NCBI RefSeq assembly: GCF_024582835.1
Contig: NZ_CP102096.1
Coordinates: forward strand, 1,984,001-2,048,000
DNA length: 64,000 nt
Source of the DNA: Vibrio japonicus
GTDB taxonomy: Bacteria; Pseudomonadota; Gammaproteobacteria; Enterobacterales; Vibrionaceae
Reading direction: 5' to 3'
Below are positions 36,618-48,307 of this stretch, piece after piece; position 1 is the stretch's first letter, and each line of letters starts with the position of its first letter. Below the pieces are notes generated by a model that saw only the letters and a program-made list of their open reading frames with translations, made no database searches and had not been told where the DNA came from. The position numbers and the translations under genes were made by a program.

Positions 36618-37928
36618 TTACAATGACTTGTCCCAGATTAGTTCACAATCTTGACCTGTAAATCGATAATCAATAAATAAACCTGCGATCGCGGCTACCT
36701 CCTCCCCACACATCAGTATCGGCATTCTGCGACGCTGCCAGCTAGGGACACCATATTCTTGAAACAACTTCTTTAGCTTTCGGCTATGCCCGCGTCCCGC
36801 AGGATGAGCACTTAACCCTTCAGGATTAAACATCACCCTTAACGGCGCTTGCATAAGAGCGTGCTGATCCAAATTCCCTTGATCGGATGTTTTCAACTCA
36901 AGCCAACCACTATGATCAGGCAATACCACTCGTTCGTTTAAATGTAAGCCTTGGTGCCAATGAGAAATGTCTTCTGTATGCTTCACTACATACAATCTTC
37001 CAGAGAACCGACGGATTTGAGCATCAGGTAAATTCAGTATTGGATTCGCATCGTGTTTTGCTAGTGCGACTTCGAGCCAAATTTTACTCAGGTGCGCTCT
37101 GCTTGGCATTCGTACCTTGTGATTGGCCAGCCACATACGAATGAGCCTTGCTCGGGACAATTCGCTTGTAAGACCAATCACCTCTATATCCAAACTTCCA
37201 TCATGTGAAAGCGCAGCATTGAGTTTGTCTTGAAGTAGCTCTTCTATCAGTGTTTCTTGTTCTGAACAAAGTTCAGCACTTCGATTGACTGCTTGTGCAA
37301 AATGCGGCCACCGCCCTGTAAGCAGAGGGGAAATGTTATGACGGATAAAGTTTCGATCAAATCTCGAGTCTGTATTGCTCTCATCTTCGACCCAGTCAAG
37401 ACCATGGCAACTCGCATACTCTTCAATGCTTTTTCGGCTAATTTTCAATAATGGCCTTATGATTGTCGCATTCCCAAAAGGCATCGCTTCTGCCATCCCA
37501 GACAAGCCTTTAGGTCCACTTCCTCTTTTGAGTGCAAGCAAAAAGGTTTCGATTTGATCATCACTATGCTGACCTATTAACAATAAATCGTGCTCATTAA
37601 GATGACGACTAAGTGCTTGATAACGCGCCTCTCGTGCACACTCTTCAAGGCTTTTCCCTTCGATAGACAGTTGCACCCTCTCCGCCACAAATTCAATGTT
37701 TGCCTGCTCAGCCCAACTTTGGCATTGATTAAGCCAATCATCGGCATTCTCGCTCAATCCATGATGCACATGTACTGCGAGGCAACGGACATTGTTTTCA
37801 TTTCGATATCTAGCCAGTAGATCCAGCATTACTCTAGAGTCAACGCCTCCACTAAATGCGAGTACAACTCGGCTCTTAGATACGTAATAACGGTCAATAA
37901 TCGTTGAAAAAGTGTGGTAAAGATCCAT
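36618..37928 (-). CDS. tilS: tRNA(Ile)-lysidine synthetase
   Basis: The protein has 436 residues if the ATG at 37928 is used (MDLYHTFSTIIDRYYVSKSR). An earlier in-frame ATG at 37976 lies in the T-tract of the dnaJ terminator and so would not start a normal transcript. The PP-loop ATPase motif SGGVDS is at 26-31; HHGLSENAD, GQHSDDQIETFLLALKRGSG and the TilS-specific middle and C-terminal domains follow (RGHSRKLKKLFQEYGVPSWQRRRMPIL). It modifies C34 of tRNA-Ile(CAU) to lysidine, so it is essential for AUA decoding. Confidence 0.94.
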   Translation of the reverse strand: MDLYHTFSTIIDRYYVSKSRVVLAFSGGVDSRVMLDLLARYRNENNVRCLAVHVHHGLSENADDWLNQCQSWAEQANIEFVAERVQLSIEGKSLEECAREARYQALSRHLNEHDLLLIGQHSDDQIETFLLALKRGSGPKGLSGMAEAMPFGNATIIRPLLKISRKSIEEYASCHGLDWVEDESNTDSRFDRNFIRHNISPLLTGRWPHFAQAVNRSAELCSEQETLIEELLQDKLNAALSHDGSLDIEVIGLTSELSRARLIRMWLANHKVRMPSRAHLSKIWLEVALAKHDANPILNLPDAQIRRFSGRLYVVKHTEDISHWHQGLHLNERVVLPDHSGWLELKTSDQGNLDQHALMQAPLRVMFNPEGLSAHPAGRGHSRKLKKLFQEYGVPSWQRRRMPILMCGEEVAAIAGLFIDYRFTGQDCELIWDKSL

Positions 37929-37977
37929 AGTGCGACGAAATAAATAGTTTAGCCTTAGTCTATCACCCAAAAACAAA

Positions 37978-38003
37978 AAAGGCTGAACCTAAGTTCAGCC
38001 TTT
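37978..38003 (-). terminator. dnaJ terminator
   Basis: Read leftward AAAGGCTGAAC, loop TTAG, GTTCAGCCTTTTTT. Confidence 0.9.
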
Positions 38004-38031
38004 CACAACATGTATTCGCCAATCGTTAGTA

Positions 38032-39177
<1,146 letters not shown>

Positions 39178-39295
39178 ATTCTTCGTCACCAATGTAGTAC
39201 TGCAAACGGCGATTGCCGCTTGGTGTTTGTATCGTTTTAGGTAAAAGCTCTTTTTAAAAGCACTTAGCTAGAAAGACAATTCTGTTTACAAACAT

Positions 39296-39325
39296 GCGGG
39301 CGTTAGAGTTACCTCAAACGCCCGC
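39296..39325. other. Stable hairpin in the dnaK-dnaJ gap
   Basis: GCGGGCGTT/AACGCCCGC with a 12-base loop. No T tract follows on the minus strand, so it is more like an RNA-processing or stability element than a terminator. Confidence 0.6.
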
Positions 39326-39352
39326 AAAGATTCAAATAAGGAGTTTCCAACT

Positions 39353-39381
39353 GAGTAGCCTAACCATTGCCTAAGCTACTC
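39353..39381. other. Second hairpin in the dnaK-dnaJ gap
   Basis: GAGTAGC/GCTACTC with a 15-base loop, 11 bp beyond the dnaK stop codon; no T tract. Confidence 0.55.
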
Positions 39382-39391
39382 TCGTTTAGAA

Positions 39392-41302
39392 TTACTTCTT
39401 ATCTTCTTTAACTTCTTCAAACTCTGCGTCTACAACGTCATCTTCTTTAGACTGTTGTGCACCCGCTTCAGCACCTTGTTGTGCTTGAGCTTGTTGCTGA
39501 GCGATTTCCATTAGCTTTTGAGCAGCAGTCATTAGAGCCTGAACTTTTGCGTCAATTGCTTCTTTGTCGTCGCCTTTACGAGCTTCTTCAAGTTCCGCGA
39601 TTGCAGCTTCGATCTTCTCTTTCTCGTCTGCTGGAAGAGCTTCGCCCGCTTCTTCAACTTGCTTACGAGTACCATGGATCATTTGGTCTGCTTGGTTACG
39701 TGCAGTTGCTAGCTCTTCGAACTTCTTGTCCGCTTCTTTGTTAGCTTCCGCTTCTTGAACCATTTTCTCGATGTCTTCATCGCTCAGACCACCAGATGCC
39801 TGGATTGTGATCTTCTGTTCTTTACCAGTCTGCTTGTCTTTCGCTGATACGTGTAGGATACCATCCGCATCTAGGTCGAAAGTTACTTCAATTTGTGGCA
39901 TGCCACGAGGTGCAGGCTGGATGCCTTCTAGGTTGAATTGACCTAGAGACTTGTTGTACATCGCTTGCTTACGCTCACCTTGTAGAACGTGGATAGTTAC
40001 CGCATTCTGGTTGTCTTCTGCTGTAGAGAAAACTTGGTTCGCTTTCGTTGGGATAGTTGTGTTCTTCTCAACTAGCTTAGTCATTACGCCGCCCATTGTC
40101 TCGATACCTAGAGACAGAGGAGTAACGTCTAATAGAAGTACGTCTTTCACTTCACCCGCAAGTACACCACCCTGAACTGCAGCACCCATTGCTACTGCTT
40201 CATCTGGGTTTACGTCGCGGCGAGCTTCTTTACCAAAGAATTCAGCCACTTTCGCTTGAACCATAGGCATACGAGTCTGACCACCTACTAGGATTACGTC
40301 AGTGATGTCGTTTACTGATAGATCAGAGTCAGCTAGAGCAACTTTTAGTGGCTCAAGAGAACGTTGTACTAGGTCTTCAACTAGAGATTCTAGTTTCGCA
40401 CGCGTTACTTTAACGTTCATGTGCTTAGGACCAGTCGCGTCTGCAGTCACGTAAGGTAGGTTTACGTCTGTTTGTGAAGTAGAAGAAAGCTCAATCTTCG
40501 CTTTTTCTGCGGCTTCTTTAACACGCTGCATTGCTAGTGGATCGTTCTTAAGATCGATACCTTGCTCTTTTTTGAACTCATCAACTAGGTAGTTGATCAT
40601 GCGGTTATCGAAATCTTCACCACCTAGGTGAGTGTCACCGTTAGTCGCTAGAACTTCGAACGTTTTCTCGCCTTCAACTTCATCAATCTCGATGATTGAG
40701 ATATCGAATGTACCACCACCAAGGTCGTATACAGCGATAGTGCGGTCGCCGCCTTTCTTGTCTAGACCGTAAGCTAGCGCTGCAGCTGTTGGTTCGTTGA
40801 TGATACGTTTAACTTCTAGACCTGCAATACGGCCAGCATCTTTAGTCGCTTGACGCTGAGCATCGTTAAAGTAAGCAGGAACTGTGATAACTGCACCCGT
40901 TACTTCCTCACCTAGGAAGTCTTCAGCAGTTTTCTTCATTTTCTTAAGTACTTCAGCAGAAACCTGAGGAGCAGCCATTTTTTGGCCTTTCGCTTCTACC
41001 CATGCATCACCGTTGTCAGCCTTAACAATTTTGTATGGCATGATTTCGATGTCACGCTGAACTTCTTCGTCTTCGAAACGACGACCGATTAGACGCTTGA
41101 TTGCAAATAGCGTGTTTTCTGGGTTTGTTACTGCTTGACGTTTTGCAGGCTGACCTACTAGCGTCTCACCATCGGTGTATGCAATAACTGATGCTGTAGT
41201 ACGCTCGCCTTCTGCGTTTTCAATTACGCGTGGCTTGTCACCGTCTAGTACAGCCACACAAGAGTTAGTAGTACCTAAGTCAATACCAATGATTTTACCC
41301 AT
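39392..41302 (-). CDS. dnaK: Chaperone DnaK (Hsp70)
   Basis: A 636-residue ATP-driven chaperone. It starts [20 protein letters not shown]. Signature segments are [24 protein letters not shown] (about 194-209) and [14 protein letters not shown]. The linker region near [13 protein letters not shown] leads into the substrate domain, and the C-terminal lid ends in EEVKEDKK. It is preceded by two sigma-32-like promoters, and GGAGATAG lies before the ATG. Confidence 0.99.
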   Translation of the reverse strand: MGKIIGIDLGTTNSCVAVLDGDKPRVIENAEGERTTASVIAYTDGETLVGQPAKRQAVTNPENTLFAIKRLIGRRFEDEEVQRDIEIMPYKIVKADNGDAWVEAKGQKMAAPQVSAEVLKKMKKTAEDFLGEEVTGAVITVPAYFNDAQRQATKDAGRIAGLEVKRIINEPTAAALAYGLDKKGGDRTIAVYDLGGGTFDISIIEIDEVEGEKTFEVLATNGDTHLGGEDFDNRMINYLVDEFKKEQGIDLKNDPLAMQRVKEAAEKAKIELSSTSQTDVNLPYVTADATGPKHMNVKVTRAKLESLVEDLVQRSLEPLKVALADSDLSVNDITDVILVGGQTRMPMVQAKVAEFFGKEARRDVNPDEAVAMGAAVQGGVLAGEVKDVLLLDVTPLSLGIETMGGVMTKLVEKNTTIPTKANQVFSTAEDNQNAVTIHVLQGERKQAMYNKSLGQFNLEGIQPAPRGMPQIEVTFDLDADGILHVSAKDKQTGKEQKITIQASGGLSDEDIEKMVQEAEANKEADKKFEELATARNQADQMIHGTRKQVEEAGEALPADEKEKIEAAIAELEEARKGDDKEAIDAKVQALMTAAQKLMEIAQQQAQAQQGAEAGAQQSKEDDVVDAEFEEVKEDKK

Positions 41303-41348
41303 CAGGCTATCTCCAAATAAATTCTATTTTCGTTTTGCTATATCCCCT

Positions 41349-41377
41349 ATGTGGGGATGGAGAATCGGGTTTCAACC
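41349..41377 (-). promoter_or_regulatory. Sigma-32-like promoter of dnaK, proximal
   Basis: On the minus strand GGTTGAAA, 13-bp spacer, CCCCACAT, against the heat-shock consensus CTTGAAA-N11-16-CCCCATNT. The -10 is part of an ATCCCC/GGGGAT inverted repeat. Confidence 0.65.
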
Positions 41378-41423
41378 CTTGCTCACAAACAAAAATAATG
41401 TTGTTTGCTTCTCTATGCCCCTT

Positions 41424-41452
41424 AGATAAGGGCGGCAAATAGGTTTTCAAGG
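41424..41452 (-). promoter_or_regulatory. Sigma-32-like promoter of dnaK, distal
   Basis: CCTTGAAA, 13-bp spacer, CCTTATCT on the minus strand, 75 bp upstream of the proximal one. Confidence 0.6.
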
Positions 41453-41561
41453 GTAGAATGAAAAAAAATCCCAATTTTTCTAAATTTGAGCAGTATTACG
41501 TCGCACATTTATCGTGTCAGATGTGAATACGTAGATTGTCACTGTCAGTTTAAAAAGAAAA

Positions 41562-41583
41562 AGCGAGACACTGAGTCTCGCTT
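41562..41583 (-). terminator. Terminator after the dicarboxylate symporter gene
   Basis: Read leftward AGCGAGAC, loop, GTCTCGCTTTTTC. Confidence 0.85.
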
Positions 41584-41612
41584 GCTTAGCTGTATGTGAA
41601 AAGCCGTTTACG

Positions 41613-42893
41613 TTATACGTTTGCTTGAGCAGGCTTAGTGTCTACTTCAGCTTCCGCTTCATTACCAATCTCGCCTTCTGTTTTCGCGACGATAGTATTA
41701 ACAGCCGTATCACCCACAACGTTCGAAGAAGTACAGAACATATCGTTAATTCGGTCAACGGCAGCAACAATTGCTAGACCCTCTGGTGGCAGACCTAGTT
41801 GATGAAGCAATACGCCTACCATCACGATACCACCGCCCGGAACACCACCCGCACCAACAGATAGCAGGAGGATAGTTAAACCAAGTGTGAATACATCCGC
41901 TGAGTTAATTGGTTGTCCGAACGCGTTCGCCACAAAAATCGTTGCCAACGTGATGTAAATAGAGACACCCGACATGTTCATCGTTGCACCTAGTGGTACA
42001 CCGAAGCCAGCCACTGACTTAGACACGTTTAGTTTGTCCGTTAGAGTACGCATCGTTACTGGAATCGTTGCGTTTGAACTTGCCGTTGATAGCGAGAATA
42101 GAATCTGTTCACGGGTTGCACGCAAGAACGTTTTTGGTGAAGTACCCGTTGCTAAGCCAACCGCTGTTGGGTAGAAAACGAAGATCCAAAACACCAGCAT
42201 AGTGATAACAAGTGCAACGTAGCCTGCAACCGAAAGTAGCGTGTGAGCGTCAAGCGTCGCACCCAGTTGAACCATCAGGGCAAATACACCGTATGGTGCC
42301 AGACTCATGACCAGACCCACCAGCTTCATCATGATCTCATTTGCCATTTTGAAGGTGCGAATCGCAGGACCACCACGAGAATCAAGCGCTTGAATAGCAA
42401 GACCAGTCAAAATCGCCATGAAGATGATCTGCAGCATATCACCGCTTGCAAAAGCCTGTACTGGGTTGCTTGGTACGATATTAACAACTAAAGAGAAAAT
42501 ATCCGGTGTTTCAGTTGTTGTGAGTGTCACTGTTTCTGAAATTGTACCCGCAAGGTGTGCATCCGAACCCGGTTGGATAATCATTCCCACTGTCAGTGCT
42601 GCTGTAATCGCGATGATGGTGTTAATAATGTAAAGAGCAAAAGTTTTACCACCAAGGCGACCAAATGCAGTCACGTCTTTCAAGTCGACAATGCCACAAA
42701 CAATAGAAACATAAACCAAAGGTACGACTAGCAATTTGATCAAAGATACAAACATGCCACCAGCGCCTTCAGCTGCGCCTAGCAAATAAGTATCAAAGAG
42801 TGCAACGCCATTAAATAAGTATTGGACAGCTGTACCAAGGAGCAGACCAGCGAATAGGCCTACAAAAATTTTACTTGAGAGCGATTTATCCAT
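41613..42893 (-). CDS. Dicarboxylate/amino acid:cation symporter (DAACS family)
   Basis: A 426-residue inner-membrane carrier. Characteristic are FVSLIKLLVVPLVYVSIVCG, the first re-entrant loop STASSNATIPVTMRTL (a variant of SSSxTLP), the NMSG motif GATMNMSGVSIYI and the second loop GAGGVPGGGIVMVGVLLHQL. VDRINDMFCTSSNVVGD near the end carries the substrate-contact Asp/Asn residues. These fit the sodium or proton coupled glutamate/aspartate/serine transporter group; the exact substrate is not evident. It is a lone gene between grpE and dnaK. Confidence 0.9.
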   Translation of the reverse strand: MDKSLSSKIFVGLFAGLLLGTAVQYLFNGVALFDTYLLGAAEGAGGMFVSLIKLLVVPLVYVSIVCGIVDLKDVTAFGRLGGKTFALYIINTIIAITAALTVGMIIQPGSDAHLAGTISETVTLTTTETPDIFSLVVNIVPSNPVQAFASGDMLQIIFMAILTGLAIQALDSRGGPAIRTFKMANEIMMKLVGLVMSLAPYGVFALMVQLGATLDAHTLLSVAGYVALVITMLVFWIFVFYPTAVGLATGTSPKTFLRATREQILFSLSTASSNATIPVTMRTLTDKLNVSKSVAGFGVPLGATMNMSGVSIYITLATIFVANAFGQPINSADVFTLGLTILLLSVGAGGVPGGGIVMVGVLLHQLGLPPEGLAIVAAVDRINDMFCTSSNVVGDTAVNTIVAKTEGEIGNEAEAEVDTKPAQANV

Positions 42894-43130
42894 TTAGAAA
42901 TCTCCGAATGTTGTGCTCAGTTATTTATAGTTTTGCAGTTTAATCCACCTATATATTAGGCAGACGTCAACATAATACACAGCAAGATAACAAATGAAAG
43001 AAAATATTTACAATAGTGTTACATATCCCCTATAAGAAACCTAATCCACGAAATGAACGATTAAGAAACAACCTCCCATAACAAGGGCTTATGTATCCTT
43101 TAATAAACTGGTCTAATTAGATAAAAAAAA

Positions 43131-43150
43131 AGAGAGGCATCAGCCTCTCT
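43131..43150 (-). terminator. grpE terminator
   Basis: AGAGAGGC, loop, GCCTCTCT followed by nine T on the minus strand. Confidence 0.9.
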
Positions 43151-43172
43151 CTATCAAACGATCTTGTTGCTA

Positions 43173-43772
43173 TTATTTGGCAACCATCACCATTGCAGGT
43201 CGAATGACTCGACCATTCAGCTCATAGCCTTTTTGCATCACGAACATAACGGTATTCGATTCGTGATCTGGACTTTCTTGGATAGACATAGCCTGATGCA
43301 TTTCAGGGTTGAACGCCTCACCCTCTGGGTTGATTTCTTTCAGGCCAAACTTAGCAACAACATCCACAAACGTTTTATGAGTTAGCTCAACACCTTCAAG
43401 AATCGGCTTAACCACCTCGGCTTCGCTATCTGCCGCTTGGATAGCACGCTCTAAGTTATCAATAACTGGCAGTAGCTCTTCCGCAAACTTGTTCAACGCA
43501 TATTTACGAGCTTTGTCAATTTCTTGCTCAGTACGACGACGCATGTTCTCTACTTCCGCTTTTGCACGAAGTACAGAGTCTTTCTGCTCTTGAATTTTAG
43601 CTTCACTCGAAAGCAAAGCGGCTTCTAGCTGAGCAACTTTTGCTTCTTGCTCGTCGACTTCTGTTTCTTCGTTCCATTCGATATCAGCTTCAGTACCTAC
43701 AACTTCCACCTCTTGCTCTGCTTCCTGCTGTTGTAGCTCTTCTTCTTTGATTTGTGTCTCTTTTTTGCTCAT
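43173..43772 (-). CDS. grpE: Nucleotide exchange factor GrpE
   Basis: A 199-residue protein. The start ATG at 43772 follows CTGGAGATATC; an open frame extends 11 codons further without a ribosome site. An acidic Glu/Gln-rich N-terminal part (about 1-50) leads into the long coiled coil ([20 protein letters not shown]) and the conserved beta-domain [11 protein letters not shown] and [18 protein letters not shown]. It releases ADP from DnaK. Divergent from nadK, with a sigma-32-like promoter between. Confidence 0.97.
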   Translation of the reverse strand: MSKKETQIKEEELQQQEAEQEVEVVGTEADIEWNEETEVDEQEAKVAQLEAALLSSEAKIQEQKDSVLRAKAEVENMRRRTEQEIDKARKYALNKFAEELLPVIDNLERAIQAADSEAEVVKPILEGVELTHKTFVDVVAKFGLKEINPEGEAFNPEMHQAMSIQESPDHESNTVMFVMQKGYELNGRVIRPAMVMVAK

Positions 43773-43866
43773 GATATCTCCAGAATTCAATCTATCTGTA
43801 CCCATCGTTTCACTTACATCACGTTCAGGTACAGAAGTATTCGCATAAATAGCTAACTTGCCCTTA

Positions 43867-43895
43867 TTATGGGGATGAAGATTATTGATTCAAGC
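43867..43895 (-). promoter_or_regulatory. Sigma-32-like promoter of grpE
   Basis: On the minus strand GCTTGAA, 14-bp spacer, CCCCATAA, very close to the heat-shock consensus. It lies 20-50 bp from the nadK start, which is on the other strand. Confidence 0.8.
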
Positions 43896-43915
43896 CTATT
43901 TAGTGCGGAAAACCT

Positions 43916-44800
43916 ATGAAAAAACCATTTGAAGTGATCGCTATCATTGGTAAACCACGAAATAAGCAGGCAATTCAGACCCACCGAGAGCTATATGCCT
44001 GGTTAAAGTCTGAAGGTTATCAGGTTTTTATCGACGATAGGTTAATAGAAAAACTGGATGATATTCCTGCTGAAGATTTTGCGAGCCTAATCGAATTAGG
44101 AAAAACTGCCGATTTAGCCATTGTCGTCGGTGGCGATGGGAATATGCTCGGCGCGGCTCGAGTACTGTCTAGGTTTGATATCTCTGTTATTGGTGTCAAC
44201 CGTGGCAACCTAGGGTTTCTCACTGATCTAAAACCGGATGATTTCGAATCGACGCTACGTGCAGTATTAAACGGCGAGTTCATTGAAGAAAAACGTTTCT
44301 TGCTCGAAGCTGAAGTCCACCGTCATGGACAGGTAAAAAGTCACAATGCCGCCCTGAATGAAGCTGTTCTGCACCCTGGGCAAGTGGCTCATATGATTGA
44401 GTTCGAAGTCTATATTGACGATAGTTTTGCCTTTTCACTGCGCGCAGATGGGCTCATCGTTTCGACACCAACAGGATCGACAGCATACTCACTTTCTGGT
44501 GGGGGGCCTATCCTGTCACCGAGCCTAAACGCGTTGTCACTTGTGCCTATGTATCCACATACCCTGTCTAGTCGCCCACTCGTCGTCGATAGTAAACGAC
44601 GTATTAGATTAGTCATATCACCCGACAATCGAGGCACACAAGAAATCAGTTGTGACGGACAAGTATCTCTACCTGTTTCTCCGGGAGATGAAATTCATAT
44701 CTACCAAAGTCCAAACACGCTAAAACTCATCCACCCTAAAGACTACAGCTATTATCACGTTCTACGTAATAAGCTGGGCTGGTCAAGTCGCTTGTTTTAG
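43916..44800 (+). CDS. nadK: NAD kinase
   Basis: The protein has 294 residues. It phosphorylates NAD to NADP using ATP. The GGDGN motif (72-76) with the catalytic Asp lies in [17 protein letters not shown]. The second conserved block [22 protein letters not shown] (about 178-199) and the C-terminal [12 protein letters not shown] follow. GCGGAAAAC precedes the ATG. Position between grpE and recN is the classical gammaproteobacterial order. Confidence 0.97.
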   Translation: MKKPFEVIAIIGKPRNKQAIQTHRELYAWLKSEGYQVFIDDRLIEKLDDIPAEDFASLIELGKTADLAIVVGGDGNMLGAARVLSRFDISVIGVNRGNLGFLTDLKPDDFESTLRAVLNGEFIEEKRFLLEAEVHRHGQVKSHNAALNEAVLHPGQVAHMIEFEVYIDDSFAFSLRADGLIVSTPTGSTAYSLSGGGPILSPSLNALSLVPMYPHTLSSRPLVVDSKRRIRLVISPDNRGTQEISCDGQVSLPVSPGDEIHIYQSPNTLKLIHPKDYSYYHVLRNKLGWSSRLF

Positions 44801-44816
44801 TAAACAAATGAAATTG

Positions 44817-44846
44817 AAAGGTTGATGCCAAACATCAACCTTTTTT
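44817..44846 (+). terminator. nadK terminator
   Basis: AAAGGTTGATG, loop, CATCAACCTTTTTT; nearly the same hairpin as after proS. Confidence 0.9.
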
Positions 44847-44949
44847 ATTAGGCCAACTGCGCCCTACCATTGATTGCCCTGTACAAACAGCCACCACCTT
44901 CCACCTACCTATCAGATATTCCTCACAAAAATTTTTTACCCTCTCACTT

Positions 44950-44969
44950 TACTGTATAAAGAAACAGTA
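44950..44969 (+). promoter_or_regulatory. LexA box 1 of recN
   Basis: TACTGTATAAAGAAACAGTA fits the SOS box CTGT-N8-ACAG fully. Confidence 0.85.
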
Positions 44970-44971
44970 TA

Positions 44972-44991
44972 TACTGACCTTATATACAGTA
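44972..44991 (+). promoter_or_regulatory. LexA box 2 of recN
   Basis: TACTGACCTTATATACAGTA fits CTGT-N8-ACAG with one mismatch (CTGA). The two boxes are spaced by 22 bp centre to centre, so LexA dimers would sit on the same side of the helix. Confidence 0.8.
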
Positions 44992-45018
44992 TTGTTCATT
45001 TAAACAGGTAAACCAAAA

Positions 45019-46683
45019 ATGCTGGCTCATCTAAGTGTTAATAATTTCGCTATTGTTAAATCTCTACAGCTGGAGCTATCCAAAGGCATGACCACCATCA
45101 CTGGTGAAACGGGCGCAGGTAAATCCATTGCGATTGATGCCTTAGGCCTGTGTCTTGGTGGCAGAGCAGAAGCCAGCATGGTTCGCCAAGGCGAAGAAAA
45201 AACCGAGGTCAGCGCAGCATTTTCGCTAGAGAACAATATCCATGCGACTCGCTGGCTAGAAGATAACGATCTTTTAGATGGATGTGACTGTATCTTACGC
45301 CGGATTATCAGCAAAGAAGGTCGCTCACGCGCTTTTATAAATGGCAGCCCTGTTCCCTTATCGCAGTTGAAATCTCTCGGGCAGTTGCTGATTAATATCC
45401 ATGGTCAGCACGCTCACCACCAGTTGATGAAATCCGAGTATCAAATGGCCATGCTTGATCAGTATGCTGGACATAACGGCCTGCTAAAAAGTACCCGAAA
45501 TGCTTATCAGAGCTGGCGACAGGCAGACAACAACCTTAGGCAGTTGAAAGAAAATAGTGCAGCTAACCTAGCGCAGAAGCAACTGCTCGAATACCAGATA
45601 AAAGAGCTGAACGAGCTGTCACTTGGGGAGGATGAATATGAAGAGCTTGAACAAGAGCACAAACGGCTCTCCAACAGCGGCGAACTTGCCTCTACTTGCC
45701 AGCAAACCATCGAACTTATATACGAAGGTGAAGAAGTTAATGCGCTTGGTATTTTGCAATCAGCCAATCACTCCTTAATACAACTGGCTGAGTTGGACGA
45801 AGCGCTTGCTGAACTGCCTAACATGATGGCTGAAGCAATCATTCAAATTGAAGAAGCAAATAATGAACTTCGAGCCTACTTAGACAGTATCGACGTCGAT
45901 CCTGCGCGTATGGCTTACGTCGAAGAACGCTTTTCGAAAGTGATGTCAATTGCACGCAAACATCATGTTCTACCGGAAGAATTGTATCAGCACCATCAAG
46001 ATCTCTTGTCTCAAATTGAGGCGCTTGATTGTTCTGACGAACGTCTGGGTGAACTAGAAAAAGACGTTGAAGATAAGTTTCAAGCTTTTCTGACTGCCGC
46101 TGAGAAGTTACATAAGTCTCGCTCTCGATATGCGAAAGAGCTCAATAAACTCATTACCGACAGTATGCATGAGTTAAGTATGGAAAAAGCTCAATTCTGT
46201 ATTGAAGTGAACAACCAAGGTACGCACCCTTCACCACTGGGTATGGATAACGTCTGCTTTGTGGTATCGACGAACCCTGGCCAACCAATGCAGCCGATAG
46301 CTAAGGTCGCTTCCGGCGGTGAGCTATCACGCATTTCATTGGCTATTCAGGTCATTACAGCCCAGAAAGTAGATACACCTAGCCTGATTTTCGACGAAGT
46401 CGATGTAGGTATCAGTGGCCCAACGGCAGCAGTTGTAGGGAAAATGCTCCGCAAACTTGGGGAGTCTACTCAAGTACTGTGTGTAACTCACTTACCGCAA
46501 GTGGCTGGCTGTGGACACCAACAGCTCTTTGTTGCAAAACAGACGAAAGCTGGCAAAACGGAGACTCAAATGCACACGCTTAATGAGGACCAACGTGTCT
46601 CGGAGTTAGCGCGTTTATTAGGGGGAAGTCAAATTACAGAATCAACACTCGCTAATGCGCGCGAGTTACTGATCGCAGCCTAA
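45019..46683 (+). CDS. recN: DNA repair protein RecN
   Basis: A 554-residue SMC-like ATPase for double-strand break repair. Walker A GETGAGKS (29-36), long central coiled coils broken near the middle (about 150-350), ABC signature [12 protein letters not shown], and Walker [14 protein letters not shown] followed by [11 protein letters not shown]. Two LexA boxes precede it, so it should be strongly SOS-induced, as in E. coli. Confidence 0.97.
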   Translation: MLAHLSVNNFAIVKSLQLELSKGMTTITGETGAGKSIAIDALGLCLGGRAEASMVRQGEEKTEVSAAFSLENNIHATRWLEDNDLLDGCDCILRRIISKEGRSRAFINGSPVPLSQLKSLGQLLINIHGQHAHHQLMKSEYQMAMLDQYAGHNGLLKSTRNAYQSWRQADNNLRQLKENSAANLAQKQLLEYQIKELNELSLGEDEYEELEQEHKRLSNSGELASTCQQTIELIYEGEEVNALGILQSANHSLIQLAELDEALAELPNMMAEAIIQIEEANNELRAYLDSIDVDPARMAYVEERFSKVMSIARKHHVLPEELYQHHQDLLSQIEALDCSDERLGELEKDVEDKFQAFLTAAEKLHKSRSRYAKELNKLITDSMHELSMEKAQFCIEVNNQGTHPSPLGMDNVCFVVSTNPGQPMQPIAKVASGGELSRISLAIQVITAQKVDTPSLIFDEVDVGISGPTAAVVGKMLRKLGESTQVLCVTHLPQVAGCGHQQLFVAKQTKAGKTETQMHTLNEDQRVSELARLLGGSQITESTLANARELLIAA

Positions 46684-46887
46684 CTTGCTTTGGTTCAGCC
46701 GACTTGTTTTAGCGAAGTAAAGTCGAGCTAAAGTTCGCTTTTAACCAACTTTTTGGCTCGACTTTGCAACTTAACTCAAAAATCGCAGTCTCAACTAATT
46801 CAAAAACATGATGAGCTTTTTACTTTACCGCTCAGCTTGTTTATTATCGACGCAGTTTATAGAAACCTCTGTTACAAGAATTTAAGT

Positions 46888-47247
46888 ATGCAACTAACTA
46901 AGTGGCTTATTGCACTCCCTTTGGCTATGTCAGCCCTAACAGGATGCTCTCTTTTAGAAAAACTGGTATATCGAATCGATATCAACCAAGGAAATTACGT
47001 TGAACAAGAAGCGGTTGATAAGCTGAAGTTTGGTATGACTAAAGAACAAGTACGTTTTGTAATGGGGTCACCAATGCTGATTGAAAACGGCCACCCTGAC
47101 ACTTGGTACTACATTTACCACAAAACTGAAGGGCACAAAGATTCGGTACAAAAGAATCTGATCGCTAACTTCAATAGCGAAGGTAGATTGGTTGAGGTTA
47201 AAGGGGACTTCCCAGCGAGTTCTGACTTTTTCGAAAGCATCAACTAA
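46888..47247 (+). CDS. bamE: Outer membrane protein assembly factor BamE
   Basis: A 119-residue lipoprotein starting [20 protein letters not shown] (Cys20 lipidated). The mature part has the BamE core with [28 protein letters not shown] and [14 protein letters not shown]. An open frame extends far upstream but without signal features, so the ATG at 46888 is chosen. It is part of the BAM complex that inserts beta-barrel proteins. Gene order recN-bamE-rnfH-ratA-smpB is conserved. Confidence 0.95.
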   Translation: MQLTKWLIALPLAMSALTGCSLLEKLVYRIDINQGNYVEQEAVDKLKFGMTKEQVRFVMGSPMLIENGHPDTWYYIYHKTEGHKDSVQKNLIANFNSEGRLVEVKGDFPASSDFFESIN

Positions 47248-47304
47248 TTCGAATCATTACGTAAAAAGTGTTAAGCATCAAATCAAGTACGTTATATTGA
47301 TACC

Positions 47305-47331
47305 AAGGTTGGCCTAAGTGCCAACCTTTTT
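47305..47331 (+). terminator. bamE terminator
   Basis: AAGGTTGGC, loop, GCCAACCTTTTTG. Confidence 0.85.
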
Positions 47332-47365
47332 GTTATCGGCCATTTTCCTGAGAAATCAAAAAGAA

Positions 47366-47389
47366 AAAGCTCATCCGAAGACGAGCTTT
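47366..47389 (-). terminator. rnfH-ratA terminator
   Basis: Read leftward AAAGCTCGTC, loop TTCG, GATGAGCTTT then TTCTTTTT. Confidence 0.85.
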
Positions 47390-47417
47390 CATTCAAAATT
47401 AACCAGAGTCATTTTCT

Positions 47418-47756
47418 TTATGGTTTTTGCTTCCCACCCGTAACCGGATCTGATGCGCCAGACGCTTTTGCTTGTTCTGCTCGTTTTCGGCGAATCTCTT
47501 TTGGATCAGCAAGTAGTGGGCGATAAATTTCAATGCGATCTTTGTCTCTGACGGTCGCATCTAATTTTACATTGCGGCTAAATACACCCACCTTATTCTT
47601 ATTAAGATCTATTTCTGGGTATTGTTCTAACACACCCGACTGCTTAATAATCTCTTCAACCGACATTTCTTTATTCACAACCAGTATAAATACTCGCTGT
47701 TCTTCGGGAAGCGCATAGACCACCTCAACGTGGATCATATCCGACTCAATACTCAT
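47418..47756 (-). CDS. RnfH family protein (RatB)
   Basis: A 112-residue ubiquitin-like protein starting [20 protein letters not shown]. The ATG at 47756 overlaps the ratA stop by 11 bases; an ATG six codons later is an alternative. The ubiquitin-like fold has [20 protein letters not shown] and [41 protein letters not shown]. The family partners with RatA by position but is not a proven antitoxin. Basic tail ends QKP. Confidence 0.88.
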   Translation of the reverse strand: MSIESDMIHVEVVYALPEEQRVFILVVNKEMSVEEIIKQSGVLEQYPEIDLNKNKVGVFSRNVKLDATVRDKDRIEIYRPLLADPKEIRRKRAEQAKASGASDPVTGGKQKP

Positions 47757-48189
47757 AACACTCGTACACCTGTTTTGCGCGTAGAGTAAAAGCATTAACC
47801 ATATTACCCGTTAATTCATTAAAGATTTTGCCAAACGCCATTTCAATCATTTTACTTGAAAATTCAAATTCAAGCTTGAGCTCTACTTTACAAGCCTGTT
47901 CATCCAATGCGGTAAAGAACCATCCGCCTTTAAGCATCTTAAATGGGCCATCCACCAAGTTCATCATAATGGACTCGCCCGGATTTAGCTCGTTCGATGT
48001 TGTAAAGGTCTTACTAATACCAGCTTTAGAAACATCAACAGAAGCAACCATCGCACCTGTACTTGACTCTAGAATACGCGAACCAGAACAACCTGGTAGA
48101 AAATCAGGGTAACTGGCGACATCGTTGACCAGATTGTACATCTGCTCAGCACTAAACGACACCAAAGCAGAACGGGTGACTTGCTTCAT
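47746..48189 (-). CDS. ratA: RatA family protein (ribosome association toxin / coenzyme Q-binding)
   Basis: A 147-residue START/SRPBCC-fold protein starting [20 protein letters not shown] after GAGGAG. Conserved are [14 protein letters not shown] and the C-terminal helix [28 protein letters not shown]. coli RatA blocks 70S assembly; the fold is also that of the Coq10 ubiquinone-binding family, so both roles are possible. Operon with rnfH and divergent from smpB. Confidence 0.9.
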   Translation of the reverse strand: MKQVTRSALVSFSAEQMYNLVNDVASYPDFLPGCSGSRILESSTGAMVASVDVSKAGISKTFTTSNELNPGESIMMNLVDGPFKMLKGGWFFTALDEQACKVELKLEFEFSSKMIEMAFGKIFNELTGNMVNAFTLRAKQVYECYEY

Positions 48190-48307
48190 ATTGACTCCTC
48201 ATAGCAACCGCTTGAACCTCAAGCTGAGGGTAATTTTACTTTTATTTGCACTCAGCGCAAATAAAGGGATTTCATAACGTCATGACTGACCGTATAATGC
48301 AACTATT

